Source of the DNA: Paenibacillus rhizovicinus
Lineage (GTDB): Bacteria; Bacillota; Bacilli; Paenibacillales; Paenibacillaceae
DNA: 64,000 nucleotides
Reading direction: 5' to 3'
NCBI RefSeq assembly: GCF_010365285.1
Contig: NZ_CP048286.1
Location: forward strand, 5,241,501-5,305,500
The translations under genes and the position numbers were made by a program. This document shows positions 51,041 through 58,596 of the stretch, piece after piece; positions within the stretch are counted from its first letter, which is position 1; every line of letters begins with the position of its first letter. The notes below the pieces were generated by a model that had not been told where the DNA came from, made no database searches, and was given only the letters and a program-made list of their open reading frames with translations.

Positions 51041-51952
51041 TTAATCCGTCACCATCGAAGAACAGAATTGGCTGAAGCTCGTGCCCATATTCTGTTTGAA
51101 CATGCGCCCGAACGTATGCACATCCGCATATCCGACCCGGTTGGCGATTTCGCTGATGGACATATTCGTCTGAATGCCAAGCTCCTTGGCCCGTTCGATC
51201 CGTACCCGCGTCAAATATTCGAAGGGCGTCATGCCGAACGCTTTGCGAAATTTCAAGATAATGTAGTTGCGGCTGAGACCTGAAAGCTCCTCGAGCTCCT
51301 GATGTTTGATATCGCGGTCGAAACGATCGGCAATGTAGTTGCGGACCAGCACCATTTTCGTTTTGATTTTTTGCTGGCCTTGCGTCTTATTTTCCTGTTC
51401 CCGTTTCCAGCCCGAAATTTCGCCGATGATCTGCATAAGCAGTCCTTGGCATATGGCATGATGCGCTGCGCCGGGCTGGTGATAATGCGTGATCAGCCGG
51501 GTTAGCATTTTCTCGATGGCATGGCCGGCGAAATTGCCCAAATAACGGTCCTGTCCCAGCATATGCTCCACGGGATAAGGGATATCGCCAAAGTCGAACA
51601 GAATGGAAATGCAAATGTATTTCTCGTCCGGAAACGTTCGTACCTCGTGTGCCTGCGAAGGGGAATGGTAGATCAAATCCCCGCGCCGCGTCTCGATCTT
51701 CCGGCCCTCGATTTCGTATTCGGCTGCTCCTTCCACGACGTATTGGAATTGATAGCTGGCTAGCTGGCGGCTCGTTAAGCCCCAATGCGGCGGAGCGTGA
51801 AACAAATGCGCGAGCGTAATATAGGGCGGATGAAAATACAGGTTAGCCGCATGTTCCGGGAACGGAACGTGGATGACGTTCGAAATCGGAAATCCCTTCT
51901 TTCGTTGACCGCTTAAATTGCCGATTGATCGGATAAAATCACAATCGCACAA
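51041..51952 (-). CDS. AraC-family regulator (cupin sensor)
   Basis: Up to 303 residues. The sensor domain has HWGLTSRQLASYQFQYVVEGAAEYEIEGRKIETRRGDLIYHSPSQAHEV, a cupin; the C-terminal AraC domain has DIKHQELEELSGLSRNYIILKFRKAFGMTPFEYLTRVRIERAKEL and SISEIANRVGYADVHTFGRMFKQNMGTSFSQF. The start is uncertain: the TTG at 51952 has no ribosome site, while AAGAAGGGA lies just before an ATT codon at 51886 that would give 281 residues beginning at the normal family position. It is divergent from the oxygenase gene at 52062 and probably controls it. Confidence 0.9.
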   Translation of the reverse strand: MCDCDFIRSIGNLSGQRKKGFPISNVIHVPFPEHAANLYFHPPYITLAHLFHAPPHWGLTSRQLASYQFQYVVEGAAEYEIEGRKIETRRGDLIYHSPSQAHEVRTFPDEKYICISILFDFGDIPYPVEHMLGQDRYLGNFAGHAIEKMLTRLITHYHQPGAAHHAICQGLLMQIIGEISGWKREQENKTQGQQKIKTKMVLVRNYIADRFDRDIKHQELEELSGLSRNYIILKFRKAFGMTPFEYLTRVRIERAKELGIQTNMSISEIANRVGYADVHTFGRMFKQNMGTSFSQFCSSMVTD

Positions 51953-51963
51953 GTGTGTGATTT
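51936..51963. promoter_or_regulatory. Inverted repeat between divergent AraC and oxygenase genes
   Basis: AAATCACA (51936-51943) and TGTGATTT (51956-51963) are perfect arms with a 12-bp spacer. If the AraC protein starts at 51886, this element lies in its leader and could be a CRP/AraC-type binding site. Confidence 0.45.
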
Positions 51964-52061
51964 AGGCAACCTTATTGTTACTTTCAGCTACATACATGCC
52001 GCCGGTTCTCCCTTATAATTACGAGTGTAAAGGCATACATTACCGTATGGGAGCGATTCGA

Positions 52062-52976
52062 ATGGGGCTGGCCAATGTGATTATTCCGGTTGTAGATGCT
52101 AGAGTGCAGGATGCGATTTCAGACGAACAAGCGCAGTTTTTCTTGGATAACGGTTTTCTGGTCATTCGGAATGTCGTCGTAGGGGAAGAACTGAGACTCG
52201 TGCAGGACGAAATGCAGAAGCTTTATGACAAGGGCGTTGCCGGGAACGACGGCGATCCGGATTACATGTATGGCATCGGTGTGAAATCAGGCCAACAAAT
52301 TTTACGGCGTATTGAGTACGTCATTGATAAAAGCGATCCGATGAAGGCTCTGCTCGCTCATCCGTTCATTCTTCGTTCCGTCGAGAAGCTGCAGGGGCGC
52401 AACTTGATACCGACTTGGGATTCGATGGTACTGAAGGCGCCGGATGAGGGCGTTATCGTGCCTTGGCACCGCGACGCAGCCGTTCCGGCCGGCTGTACCG
52501 ATACCCGGCCGATCTTCAACGTGGACTTCTACTTGGACGAGGCGGATTTGAAGACCTGCCTTTGGGTCATTCCGGGCAGCAACAAGTGGACGAAGGCAGA
52601 GTCCGATGCGCGCTGCGCGCAGCCCGGTTTTACGACGGAGGACGCCATCCCGGTGCCGATGCAGCCGGGCGACGTGATCTTCCACAACATCGAGGTGCTG
52701 CACGGCTCGCCGGAAGGGGACGGCAATCCGCTGCGGCGAACCGTCTATTACGAATTCCGCCCAGGGGAAATCGAAGCGGAGTTCGGGCCGCATACGCTGG
52801 AATATCTCGCGAACAAGCAGCACGTGCTGCTGGACTGCATCGAACGCCGCAAAGCGGCAGCTTACTCGCAGGACGAAACGCCGTATGCCTACAAGCCGAC
52901 CGGTGCCTTCGCGATCAGCTCGCCGAAGCAGCCGGAGCAATACCGGTATGCGCATGAATTTTATTGGCGGAGATAG
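52062..52976 (+). CDS. Phytanoyl-CoA-dioxygenase-family protein
   Basis: A 304-residue Fe(II)/2-oxoglutarate-dependent oxygenase-like protein. The iron triad is His136 and Asp138 (PWHRDAAV) and His214 (EVLHGSPEG), followed by a conserved Arg (RRTVYYEFRP) that would hold 2-oxoglutarate. ATG 52062 is eight bases from GGGAG; the frame is open upstream to 51975, but that part would lie in the promoter. Divergent from an AraC regulator, so it probably acts on a specific small molecule; PhyH substrates vary widely and none can be named. Confidence 0.9.
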   Translation: MGLANVIIPVVDARVQDAISDEQAQFFLDNGFLVIRNVVVGEELRLVQDEMQKLYDKGVAGNDGDPDYMYGIGVKSGQQILRRIEYVIDKSDPMKALLAHPFILRSVEKLQGRNLIPTWDSMVLKAPDEGVIVPWHRDAAVPAGCTDTRPIFNVDFYLDEADLKTCLWVIPGSNKWTKAESDARCAQPGFTTEDAIPVPMQPGDVIFHNIEVLHGSPEGDGNPLRRTVYYEFRPGEIEAEFGPHTLEYLANKQHVLLDCIERRKAAAYSQDETPYAYKPTGAFAISSPKQPEQYRYAHEFYWRR

Positions 52977-53009
52977 CGTGTTCCATAGACAGGGTATTAG
53001 AAACAGCGA

Positions 53010-53039
53010 ACAGCCACCCGCGCGGGATGGCTGTTTTTT
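53010..53039 (+). terminator. Rho-independent terminator of the oxygenase gene
   Basis: ACAGCCA (53010-53016) pairs with TGGCTGT (53028-53034) with a CG-rich inner part and then a TTTTTT tract. Confidence 0.87.
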
Positions 53040-53113
53040 GGCTGCTCGAGTGGCTGGACATACCGGGACATGCGCTGAGCGACAAATACCCGCCCATTTT
53101 TAAGGATAACCGC

Positions 53114-53141
53114 ACCACTCCATATGCCCTTTCATATGATA
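53114..53141 (+). promoter_or_regulatory. SigK-type promoter of gerE
   Basis: ACC at 53114-53116, a 16-bp spacer and CATATGATA at 53133-53141 match the SigK pattern AC-N16/17-CATANNNTA. In Bacillus subtilis gerE is transcribed by SigK in the late mother cell. Confidence 0.65.
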
Positions 53142-53205
53142 CTTTGACTGTATCCCTTAACCTTGTAAAACATAAAAACCCGAGCAAGGAGGGGTGACTA
53201 ATTAA

Positions 53206-53427
53206 ATGGGTAGCGACCAGAAGAGCAAGTTCTTACTAACTCATCGTGAACGCGAGGTTTTCGAGCTGCTAGTACAGGATAAAACGACTAGAGATATCGC
53301 TCAGCAGCTGTTCATCAGCGAGAAAACCGTCCGGAACCACATTTCCAACGTCATGCAAAAATTGAACGTTAAAGGTCGTTCACAAGCGGTTGTCGAGCTA
53401 ATTAAGCTTGGGGAATTAAAAATTTGA
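53206..53427 (+). CDS. gerE: Spore-maturation transcriptional regulator GerE
   Basis: A 73-residue protein consisting only of a LuxR-type helix-turn-helix (LLTHREREVFELLVQDKTTRDIAQQLFISEKTVRNHISNVMQKLNVKGRSQAVVELIKLGEL), the same length and layout as GerE, which in Bacillus is the last mother-cell regulator and controls coat genes. A GGAGGGGTG ribosome site and a SigK-like promoter lie upstream. It is monocistronic. Other stand-alone LuxR regulators are possible, but size and promoter favour GerE. Confidence 0.92.
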   Translation: MGSDQKSKFLLTHREREVFELLVQDKTTRDIAQQLFISEKTVRNHISNVMQKLNVKGRSQAVVELIKLGELKI

Positions 53428-53453
53428 CGTTCTTCACCGCATACCTTGCTCAG

Positions 53454-53503
53454 CCTTCTAGCAGTGTTTCCGTTTCGGCGGAAGCGTTGCGAGAAGGTTT
53501 TTT
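53454..53503 (+). terminator. Long rho-independent terminator of gerE
   Basis: Arms from CCTTCT (53454-53459) and AGAAGG (53492-53497) continue inward for about 19 pairs with several G-U, then TTTTTT. Confidence 0.8.
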
Positions 53504-53509
53504 GACGTG

Positions 53510-53585
53510 GTCAGTACGGCGCGAGGTCTTCGAGGTGCTAGAACAGGAGAAAACGATTTAGTGATATCCCTTGGACAACTTGGGG
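53510..53585 (+). pseudogene. Truncated partial copy of gerE
   Basis: Bases 53519-53563 repeat gerE codons closely: REVFEVLEQEKTI against REVFELLVQDKTTR in the intact gene, and then a TAG stop where gerE reads AGAGATATC. It has no start and is directly after the gerE terminator, so it is the scar of a tandem duplication. Confidence 0.75.
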
Positions 53586-53587
53586 CT

Positions 53588-54058
53588 TTATTGCTGAGTA
53601 AGAGGATGAAGGAGTTTCTTATAGATTGCAAAAAACAAGCGACTGCCCGATAAAGGGAATCGCTCGTTGTAGTTAAAAAACGTAATTTTCATCAATTCGA
53701 AATCGACTTTGCACTTGCTGTTTATCATAAAATCAATTCCAAGTATGCCGTCAAAGCCATAAGTCTCTTGTATAGATCCGAGTTGGACGGGAAGAGTTTT
53801 TAATGCAAAATGTTCAATCTGAAGTTCAGGGATTATCTGTTCATAACAAATTTCGCTTGTTCCTCCTACTCCATACTTTCGCTTAGCTCTGCCATTGATA
53901 AAATCGATGTAAATGCCAATCTGAGCAAGCACATCGGTATCAAATACCGTTGCGGCACAGCCAGTATCGAATAGGACGTTCAGTAAAATAATAGATTGGT
54001 TGTTGTGAGTTAGGGTCAAAGATACAATCGGCAATCCATGCTGGAGATCTATCTTCAT
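53588..54058 (-). CDS. Retropepsin-like aspartic protease
   Basis: A 156-residue protein with the retroviral-type active-site loop LLNVLFDTGCAATVFD (Asp-Thr-Gly followed by Cys) and the second conserved segment FDGILGIDFMINS (Ile-Leu-Gly before Asp). Single-domain retropepsins dimerise, each giving one Asp. There are no signal peptide and no membrane segment. It overlaps its upstream neighbour by four bases (ATGA), so both are translated together. The two genes are visibly AT-richer than the surroundings, suggesting acquisition. The target protein is unknown. Confidence 0.8.
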   Translation of the reverse strand: MKIDLQHGLPIVSLTLTHNNQSIILLNVLFDTGCAATVFDTDVLAQIGIYIDFINGRAKRKYGVGGTSEICYEQIIPELQIEHFALKTLPVQLGSIQETYGFDGILGIDFMINSKCKVDFELMKITFFNYNERFPLSGSRLFFAIYKKLLHPLTQQ

Positions 54059-54324
54059 GAGTGGTGCCGCACACCTGAAAAGAACTCTTCAACTACCTCT
54101 GCATCGCTACGGCTGGTATGAAATACATAAAGTTCGCGTGCTGGATGGAGCTTATGAAAATGTTTGTACCCACTCCATGCCTCTTGCGGATTGTCGTAAT
54201 CCTGTATAACCGCCATATCCTCCAATTTCCGCATACGGTCATTAGAGCTTGCCTTTATCGCTTCCAATAGAACCAAACGGCTTGGGTGCAATTCGGTAAT
54301 TTCTCCCCATTTCATTGGCTTCAC
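54055..54324 (-). CDS. Small protein paired with the retropepsin
   Basis: An 89-residue acidic protein (MKPMKWGEITELHPSRLVLLEAIKASSNDRMRKLEDMAVIQDYDNPQEAWSGYKHFHKLHPARELYVFHTSRSDAEVVEEFFSGVR). It has the ribosome site AGCGAGGTGA just before the start. I do not recognise a named family, but the coupling to an aspartic protease suggests it is a partner, substrate or inhibitor; the pairing recurs in memory for Bacilli but I cannot verify it here. Confidence 0.75.
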   Translation of the reverse strand: MKPMKWGEITELHPSRLVLLEAIKASSNDRMRKLEDMAVIQDYDNPQEAWSGYKHFHKLHPARELYVFHTSRSDAEVVEEFFSGVRHHS

Positions 54325-55026
54325 CTCGCTTGAAGTGTCGTATTCCTATTATAACATACTGATTTAGGGACGATGGTAGCGAGAAAACCAGACAGGTACT
54401 TCGCTGGTACTTCGCTATGCGCTTTTTTCGTTCGATGACGCGGTTTCGATGATGTCTGTCATGCATTTGACTGGGCAGAAGCTCGGCCCGCGGGGATACC
54501 AAGGGGAAGGCATATTCCTACGGGCAGAGCGCGAGGGCGAAATAGGCGTGAGTTACAATGATAATTTGTCACCTGCCTCGGGTTATTCAAATGTTTTTTG
54601 CATCATGTGTTCGGCTGGTCAGGTTTCGTTGGTTTAATGTAGTGCACACGATAATTAGTAAATGGATTGGCGTAGGGACGTCGCTCGTTCACAAATAATC
54701 GTCCAGCTAAGCGGTTTGAACCACAAGCCAACGATGCTAACGAACCGAATCAGCGCTATTGGCACCAATTAACCGCGCTCAGTCTCGTAACGAATCCTAG
54801 CGTCGCTATATCACGTATTCGCCCGCCATTCGGGCCATTTTCACCGGAATAAGGTTGGTAAGGTTCGTTAGCTCGCTCCAAATGCAAATTTCGTCCAAAT
54901 AAGGCGAGTACGATTCCTTAGCGCACCAGCATCACCAGCATCAGCAGCAATAACGTACGATTCCTTGGCGCACCAGCACCAGCACCAGCAGCGCCGTCAG
55001 CACCCCGCAACAAACACCTATAACGC
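54325..55026. repeat. 700-bp gene-free stretch with TTCGTTA/TAACGAA motifs (copy 2)
   Basis: No gene. TAACGAA at 54738 and 54788 and TTCGTTA at 54864 occur with CCAAATAAGG (about 54895) and ACGATTCCTTAGCG-like repeats (54909, 54957), matching the vocabulary at 33416-33640. A CAGCAC/CACCAGCA short tandem run is at 54921-54945 and 54970-54990. Apparent frames here have no protein-like composition. Confidence 0.5.
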
Positions 55027-55080
55027 AAAAAAACGCCGCCGGCGGATCGGTGCACTGCTGGCCGATCCATCGGCGGCGTC
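55027..55080 (-). terminator. Rho-independent terminator of the TetR gene
   Basis: On the minus strand ACGCCGCC and GGATCGG arms (55072-55079 and 55033-55040, with inner GGATCGG/CCGATCC) form a long stem, followed by a seven-T run (55033-55027). Confidence 0.88.
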
Positions 55081-55105
55081 TTTCTTATTTTCAGCTCCAC
55101 TACCG

Positions 55106-55714
55106 CTACTTCAAGAACATACACAGGTAATGGCTGACAAACTTCTGCTGGATTTGCTCGACGGATAGTCCGCGATCCTTCGTTAAGTAGAAGAAGACGT
55201 CGACATCGAAGGAAGTGGCAGCCATAAACGCCGCGAAATCGGTATCCGGACACCGTGCTTCGCCGTTTCGGACCGCTTCGTCGAACAAACCTTTCAGTTT
55301 GCCGACGACGTACACGAAAGGTTCCGATTTATAGAGATCCATTCTGTCCTCCGCGCATACCGCTGCAGGGGTGATGGCGCTGAACCATTCGATTTCCTTC
55401 GCGATATAGGCGATTGCGCGAGAGATAAACCCTTCCAGCTTCTCGCGGACGGAAGCGCCTGCGGCTTCCGCCTCCTCGAAATACTGTTCGATGCTGTTCA
55501 TGAAACGCCCGAAGCTTTCAGCCAGCAATTCCATGCAAAGCTCGGCCTTCGACGAATACCTTCTGTACAAGGTACCTTGGCCGACCCCGGCGGACTTGGC
55601 GATTTGGTGCATGCTGACGCTTTCGATGCCATGCTGATGAAACAACTGAGAAGCGGTATCGAGGATAATTTCGCGGTGCCTGGCGGCGTCCTTGCGTTCG
55701 TTGCGCTGCTGCAT
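55106..55714 (-). CDS. TetR-family transcriptional repressor
   Basis: A 202-residue regulator: N-terminal helix-turn-helix (REIILDTASQLFHQHGIESVSMHQIAKSAGVGQGTLYRRYSSKAELCMELL), followed by an all-helical ligand-binding domain. The ribosome site AGGGGGT is close to the ATG at 55714. It is divergent from the MFS exporter gene at 55952 and a palindromic operator lies between them, the standard arrangement for a drug-sensing pair. Confidence 0.94.
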   Translation of the reverse strand: MQQRNERKDAARHREIILDTASQLFHQHGIESVSMHQIAKSAGVGQGTLYRRYSSKAELCMELLAESFGRFMNSIEQYFEEAEAAGASVREKLEGFISRAIAYIAKEIEWFSAITPAAVCAEDRMDLYKSEPFVYVVGKLKGLFDEAVRNGEARCPDTDFAAFMAATSFDVDVFFYLTKDRGLSVEQIQQKFVSHYLCMFLK

Positions 55715-55759
55715 GTGCGATGACCCCCTGTTTATAAATAAACTTTACACTGTCTTTCA

Positions 55760-55814
55760 TTGACAATGCGTTTGTTGTTAGGTAAGCTGTAAATAAGTAA
55801 GCGGACAATTGTCC
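55760..55814 (+). promoter_or_regulatory. Promoter and palindromic operator of the MFS exporter
   Basis: TTGACA (55760-55765), a 17-bp spacer and TAAGCT (55783-55788) form the promoter. GGACAATTGTCC (55803-55814) is a perfect 12-bp palindrome just past the expected start of transcription, a likely TetR site. Confidence 0.6.
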
Positions 55815-55951
55815 ATTTATAAAAAACCGCACGGACCGAATCCGTTCGCGCTGCCTTCATTGTAACCTTACGTAAGGAGAGAGGTCAATGTTAAGCGGCC
55901 GTGACGCCTCGTCGCCGATGCGGAACTAAGATTTGGGGTAGGAGGGTTTGC

Positions 55952-57421
55952 ATGTCGGCACAAGCTTCATCTGCAGCGAACATCGAGGAGCCGTTTTCGA
56001 TTAAGAAAATTTTGGCCCCGCTTGCAGCTATTATTATCGGTATTTTCATGGTCGTTCTTGACGGAACGGCAGTCAACGTCGCGATTCCGGGCTTAATGAA
56101 GGAATTCGGCTCCACGTTCCAAGTCGTAGGCTGGACGGTAACGGGATACGCGCTCGCGCAAGCGGCGGCAATTCCGCTTTCGGGCTGGTTATCCGACCGG
56201 TTCGGCGCGAAACAGGTATTCTTGATTTCCGTTTTCCTATTCACGGTAGGTTCGCTGCTTTGCGCGCTTTCCACAAGCGTGGAAATGCTCATTACGTTCC
56301 GGATCCTGCAAGGTCTTGGCGGAGGCATGGTGCTTCCGATCGCAATGGCCTTTACGTATCGCTTGAGCCCGCCCGATAAGGTCGGTCAAGTCATGGGCAT
56401 GATGGGGATTCCGATTCTGCTTGCTCCTGCGCTCGGCCCCGTCCTTGCAGGCTGGCTGATCGAATCCGTCAGCTGGAAATGGCTGTTCCTGATTAATATT
56501 CCGATCGGCGTTGTCGGCATCCTGCTCGGTATTCGCACGCTGCCGCGCATTGAGCGCAAAGCGGTCGCCGCGCTCGATCGTCTTGGATTTATTTTGGCCC
56601 CGCTCGCGTTCGCAGGCTTGTCCTACGGCGTCAGCGAAGGCGCTAACGGCTGGACTTCCGCCAAAACGATCACGGGTATCGCAGTCGGCGCAATTGCACT
56701 GATTCTGTTCGTGGCCGCAGAATTGCGTCACAAAGAACCGCTGCTGGAGCTTCGCGTTTTCCGTTCTTCGGATTTCACGCGCGGCATCATCGTACAGTGG
56801 ATTTCCCAAATCGCTTTGTTCGGCACGATGTTCCTCGTACCGGTGTTCCTTCAGAACGCACATGGCAAAGGCCCGCTCGACACAGGTTTGATCATGCTTC
56901 CGCAAGCGATCGCGGCAGGCGTATTCATGCCGATCGGCGGCAAGCTGTATGATAAAATCGGCGCAAGACCGCTCGTCTTCATCGGCATGCTGCTCGTCAC
57001 GGTGGCAGCGTTCATCCTGTCCAAAGTCGATGCGGATTCCAGCATGCTCATGATCATGGGCCCGCTGACGCTGCTCGGCGCAGGCATGGGGCTTTCCATG
57101 ATGCCGCTCAACACGCATCTGATGCAGTCGGCTCCGCGCGAGCTTGTCGGACGCGTAACGTCCTTGACCAATGCGGCGCAGCAAGTCATGACGTCGTTCG
57201 CGGTCGCAGGATTGTCCACGATTCTGGCGAAACGCGTCACGGCGCATGTGGCAGAAGGCAAGGAACAACTGGACGCGTATGCGACCGGATTCGGCGACAC
57301 GTTCCTCATACTGACGTTCATCGCGGTATTCGGCGCCGTTCTCGGCCTGATGCTTCGCCGTCCGGCGAAGGTCGAAGGCGCGGAGAACGCGCAGCCTGAA
57401 ATGATGATGCACATGGGATAA
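55952..57421 (+). CDS. MFS multidrug exporter, EmrB/QacA (DHA2) type
   Basis: A 489-residue membrane protein with 14 predicted hydrophobic segments. Motif D1-like FMVVLDGTAVNVAIPGLMKEFG and motif A GWLSDRFGAKQVFL are those of the DHA2 family; motif C AFTYRLSPPDKVGQVMGMMGIPILLAPALGPVLAGWLI follows. ATG 55952 is five bases from GGAGGG; the earlier in-frame ATG candidate at 55901 has no site. It exports an unknown hydrophobic or cationic compound under TetR control and ends in a shared terminator. Confidence 0.93.
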   Translation: MSAQASSAANIEEPFSIKKILAPLAAIIIGIFMVVLDGTAVNVAIPGLMKEFGSTFQVVGWTVTGYALAQAAAIPLSGWLSDRFGAKQVFLISVFLFTVGSLLCALSTSVEMLITFRILQGLGGGMVLPIAMAFTYRLSPPDKVGQVMGMMGIPILLAPALGPVLAGWLIESVSWKWLFLINIPIGVVGILLGIRTLPRIERKAVAALDRLGFILAPLAFAGLSYGVSEGANGWTSAKTITGIAVGAIALILFVAAELRHKEPLLELRVFRSSDFTRGIIVQWISQIALFGTMFLVPVFLQNAHGKGPLDTGLIMLPQAIAAGVFMPIGGKLYDKIGARPLVFIGMLLVTVAAFILSKVDADSSMLMIMGPLTLLGAGMGLSMMPLNTHLMQSAPRELVGRVTSLTNAAQQVMTSFAVAGLSTILAKRVTAHVAEGKEQLDAYATGFGDTFLILTFIAVFGAVLGLMLRRPAKVEGAENAQPEMMMHMG

Positions 57422-57437
57422 TCCGATCCCGCCATAG

Positions 57438-57477
57438 AAAACGGCTGTACGGGCGTAGACCCGTACAGCCGTTTTTT
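57438..57477. terminator. Bidirectional terminator
   Basis: Near-perfect 16-base arms (57438-57453 and 57460-57475) with T-run on the right and A-run on the left serve both the MFS gene and the convergent glutaminase gene. Confidence 0.92.
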
Positions 57478-57494
57478 AGTTGCGTGTGCAACAT

Positions 57495-58427
57495 TCAGAA
57501 GACCGACCAATCAAGCGAAGCGGACATCGTTTCGAGCAAATGGACGCCGGCCGTGCTGTTGCCTTTCGGGCCGAGTGCCGGTCCGATGACGCCGATGCCG
57601 TAACGGCCGGGCACCAGTGCGAGAATGCCGCCGGACACGCCGCTTTTCGCAGGAATGCCGACTTTGATCGCGAACTCTCCGGAAGCGTTATACATGCCGC
57701 ACATGATCATGAAGGCTTTGGCGATCTGCACGTAGCGCCGCGGAATCAACTGCTGCCCGCTGACGGGATCAGCGCCGCCGAGTGCCAGCACCAATGCCAT
57801 GCGCGCAAGCTGTCCGCATGTAATCTCGATCGCGCAATGCTGGAAGTAGACGCTCAAGACTTCCTCGACGTCGATTTCCTCGCCGAGCACTTCGTTGTCT
57901 TTCAGAAAATAAGCAAGCGACCGATTGCGATGCGCCGTCGCCGATTCGGAACGGAAGACATCGGCATTCACGGATAGGGCGGCTCCTCCGGCCACTTCGC
58001 CGAAGAACGCCAGGATGCGCTCGACCTTGGCTGCCGGCGTGCTGCCGTGAATCAAGGAAGAGATCGCAATGGCTCCGGCGTTGATCAGCGGGTTGAACGG
58101 CTTGCCGGGCTCCACTAATTCCAGCTTCAACATGGAGTTGAAATCATCTCCGGTCGGCTCCATGCCGACTTTGGCGAACACGCCTTCCTCGCCGTTGTCC
58201 ATGAAGGCGAGCATCAGCGTGAACACTTTGGAGATGCTCTGCATGGTGAAGAGAAGCTCCGTTTCGCCGGCCGAGACGATTTCTCCATCAGGGCTCAGGA
58301 TCGTAATTCCCAATGCTTCCCGCGGAGCTTTGGCCAGCTCCGGTATATAGGAAGCGACCTGTCCTTCAACTGCGATTGCCCGGCTTGCTTCCACCCAAGC
58401 GGGGAGCTTCGCGCGTAATTCTTCTAT
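57495..58427 (-). CDS. glsA: Glutaminase A with a likely non-standard start codon
   Basis: A serine-dependent glutaminase of about 310 residues: catalytic Ser-x-x-Lys SISK (TMQSISKVFTLML), then FNPLINAGAIA, FRSESATAHRNRSLAYFLK, YFQHCAIEITCGQLARMA and GEFAIKVGIPAKSGVSGGILALVPG. It converts glutamine to glutamate and ammonia in the cytoplasm. The first standard start is GTG 58394, but that lacks a ribosome site and removes the first helix (LRAKLPAWVEAS). Upstream to the TAG at 58460 the only plausible starts are ATC 58436 and ATA 58430 or 58427, placed 0-9 bases after AAGAAGGGG. I give the ATA at 58427, which yields 310 residues, the usual size. Confidence 0.9.
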   Translation of the reverse strand: MEELRAKLPAWVEASRAIAVEGQVASYIPELAKAPREALGITILSPDGEIVSAGETELLFTMQSISKVFTLMLAFMDNGEEGVFAKVGMEPTGDDFNSMLKLELVEPGKPFNPLINAGAIAISSLIHGSTPAAKVERILAFFGEVAGGAALSVNADVFRSESATAHRNRSLAYFLKDNEVLGEEIDVEEVLSVYFQHCAIEITCGQLARMALVLALGGADPVSGQQLIPRRYVQIAKAFMIMCGMYNASGEFAIKVGIPAKSGVSGGILALVPGRYGIGVIGPALGPKGNSTAGVHLLETMSASLDWSVF

Positions 58428-58596
58428 TATAGCGATCCCCTTCTTCCTTCTTCTAACCTATCGATGATAAGTCTTTCTACTAGTGTACGTCCCATGGCGG
58501 GGCGTGTGCAATAATCAATCCTCGCTATGAGGAACACCGCCCATCGTGTACAATAAGGGGAGATTTGCCATTTCCGAGACTTGGTGGGAGGCCCCT

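Noticed and set aside
54449-54637. Small plus-strand gene of 62 codons
   Set aside because: No ribosome site and no protein-like pattern; it lies in the repeat-type gene-free stretch.
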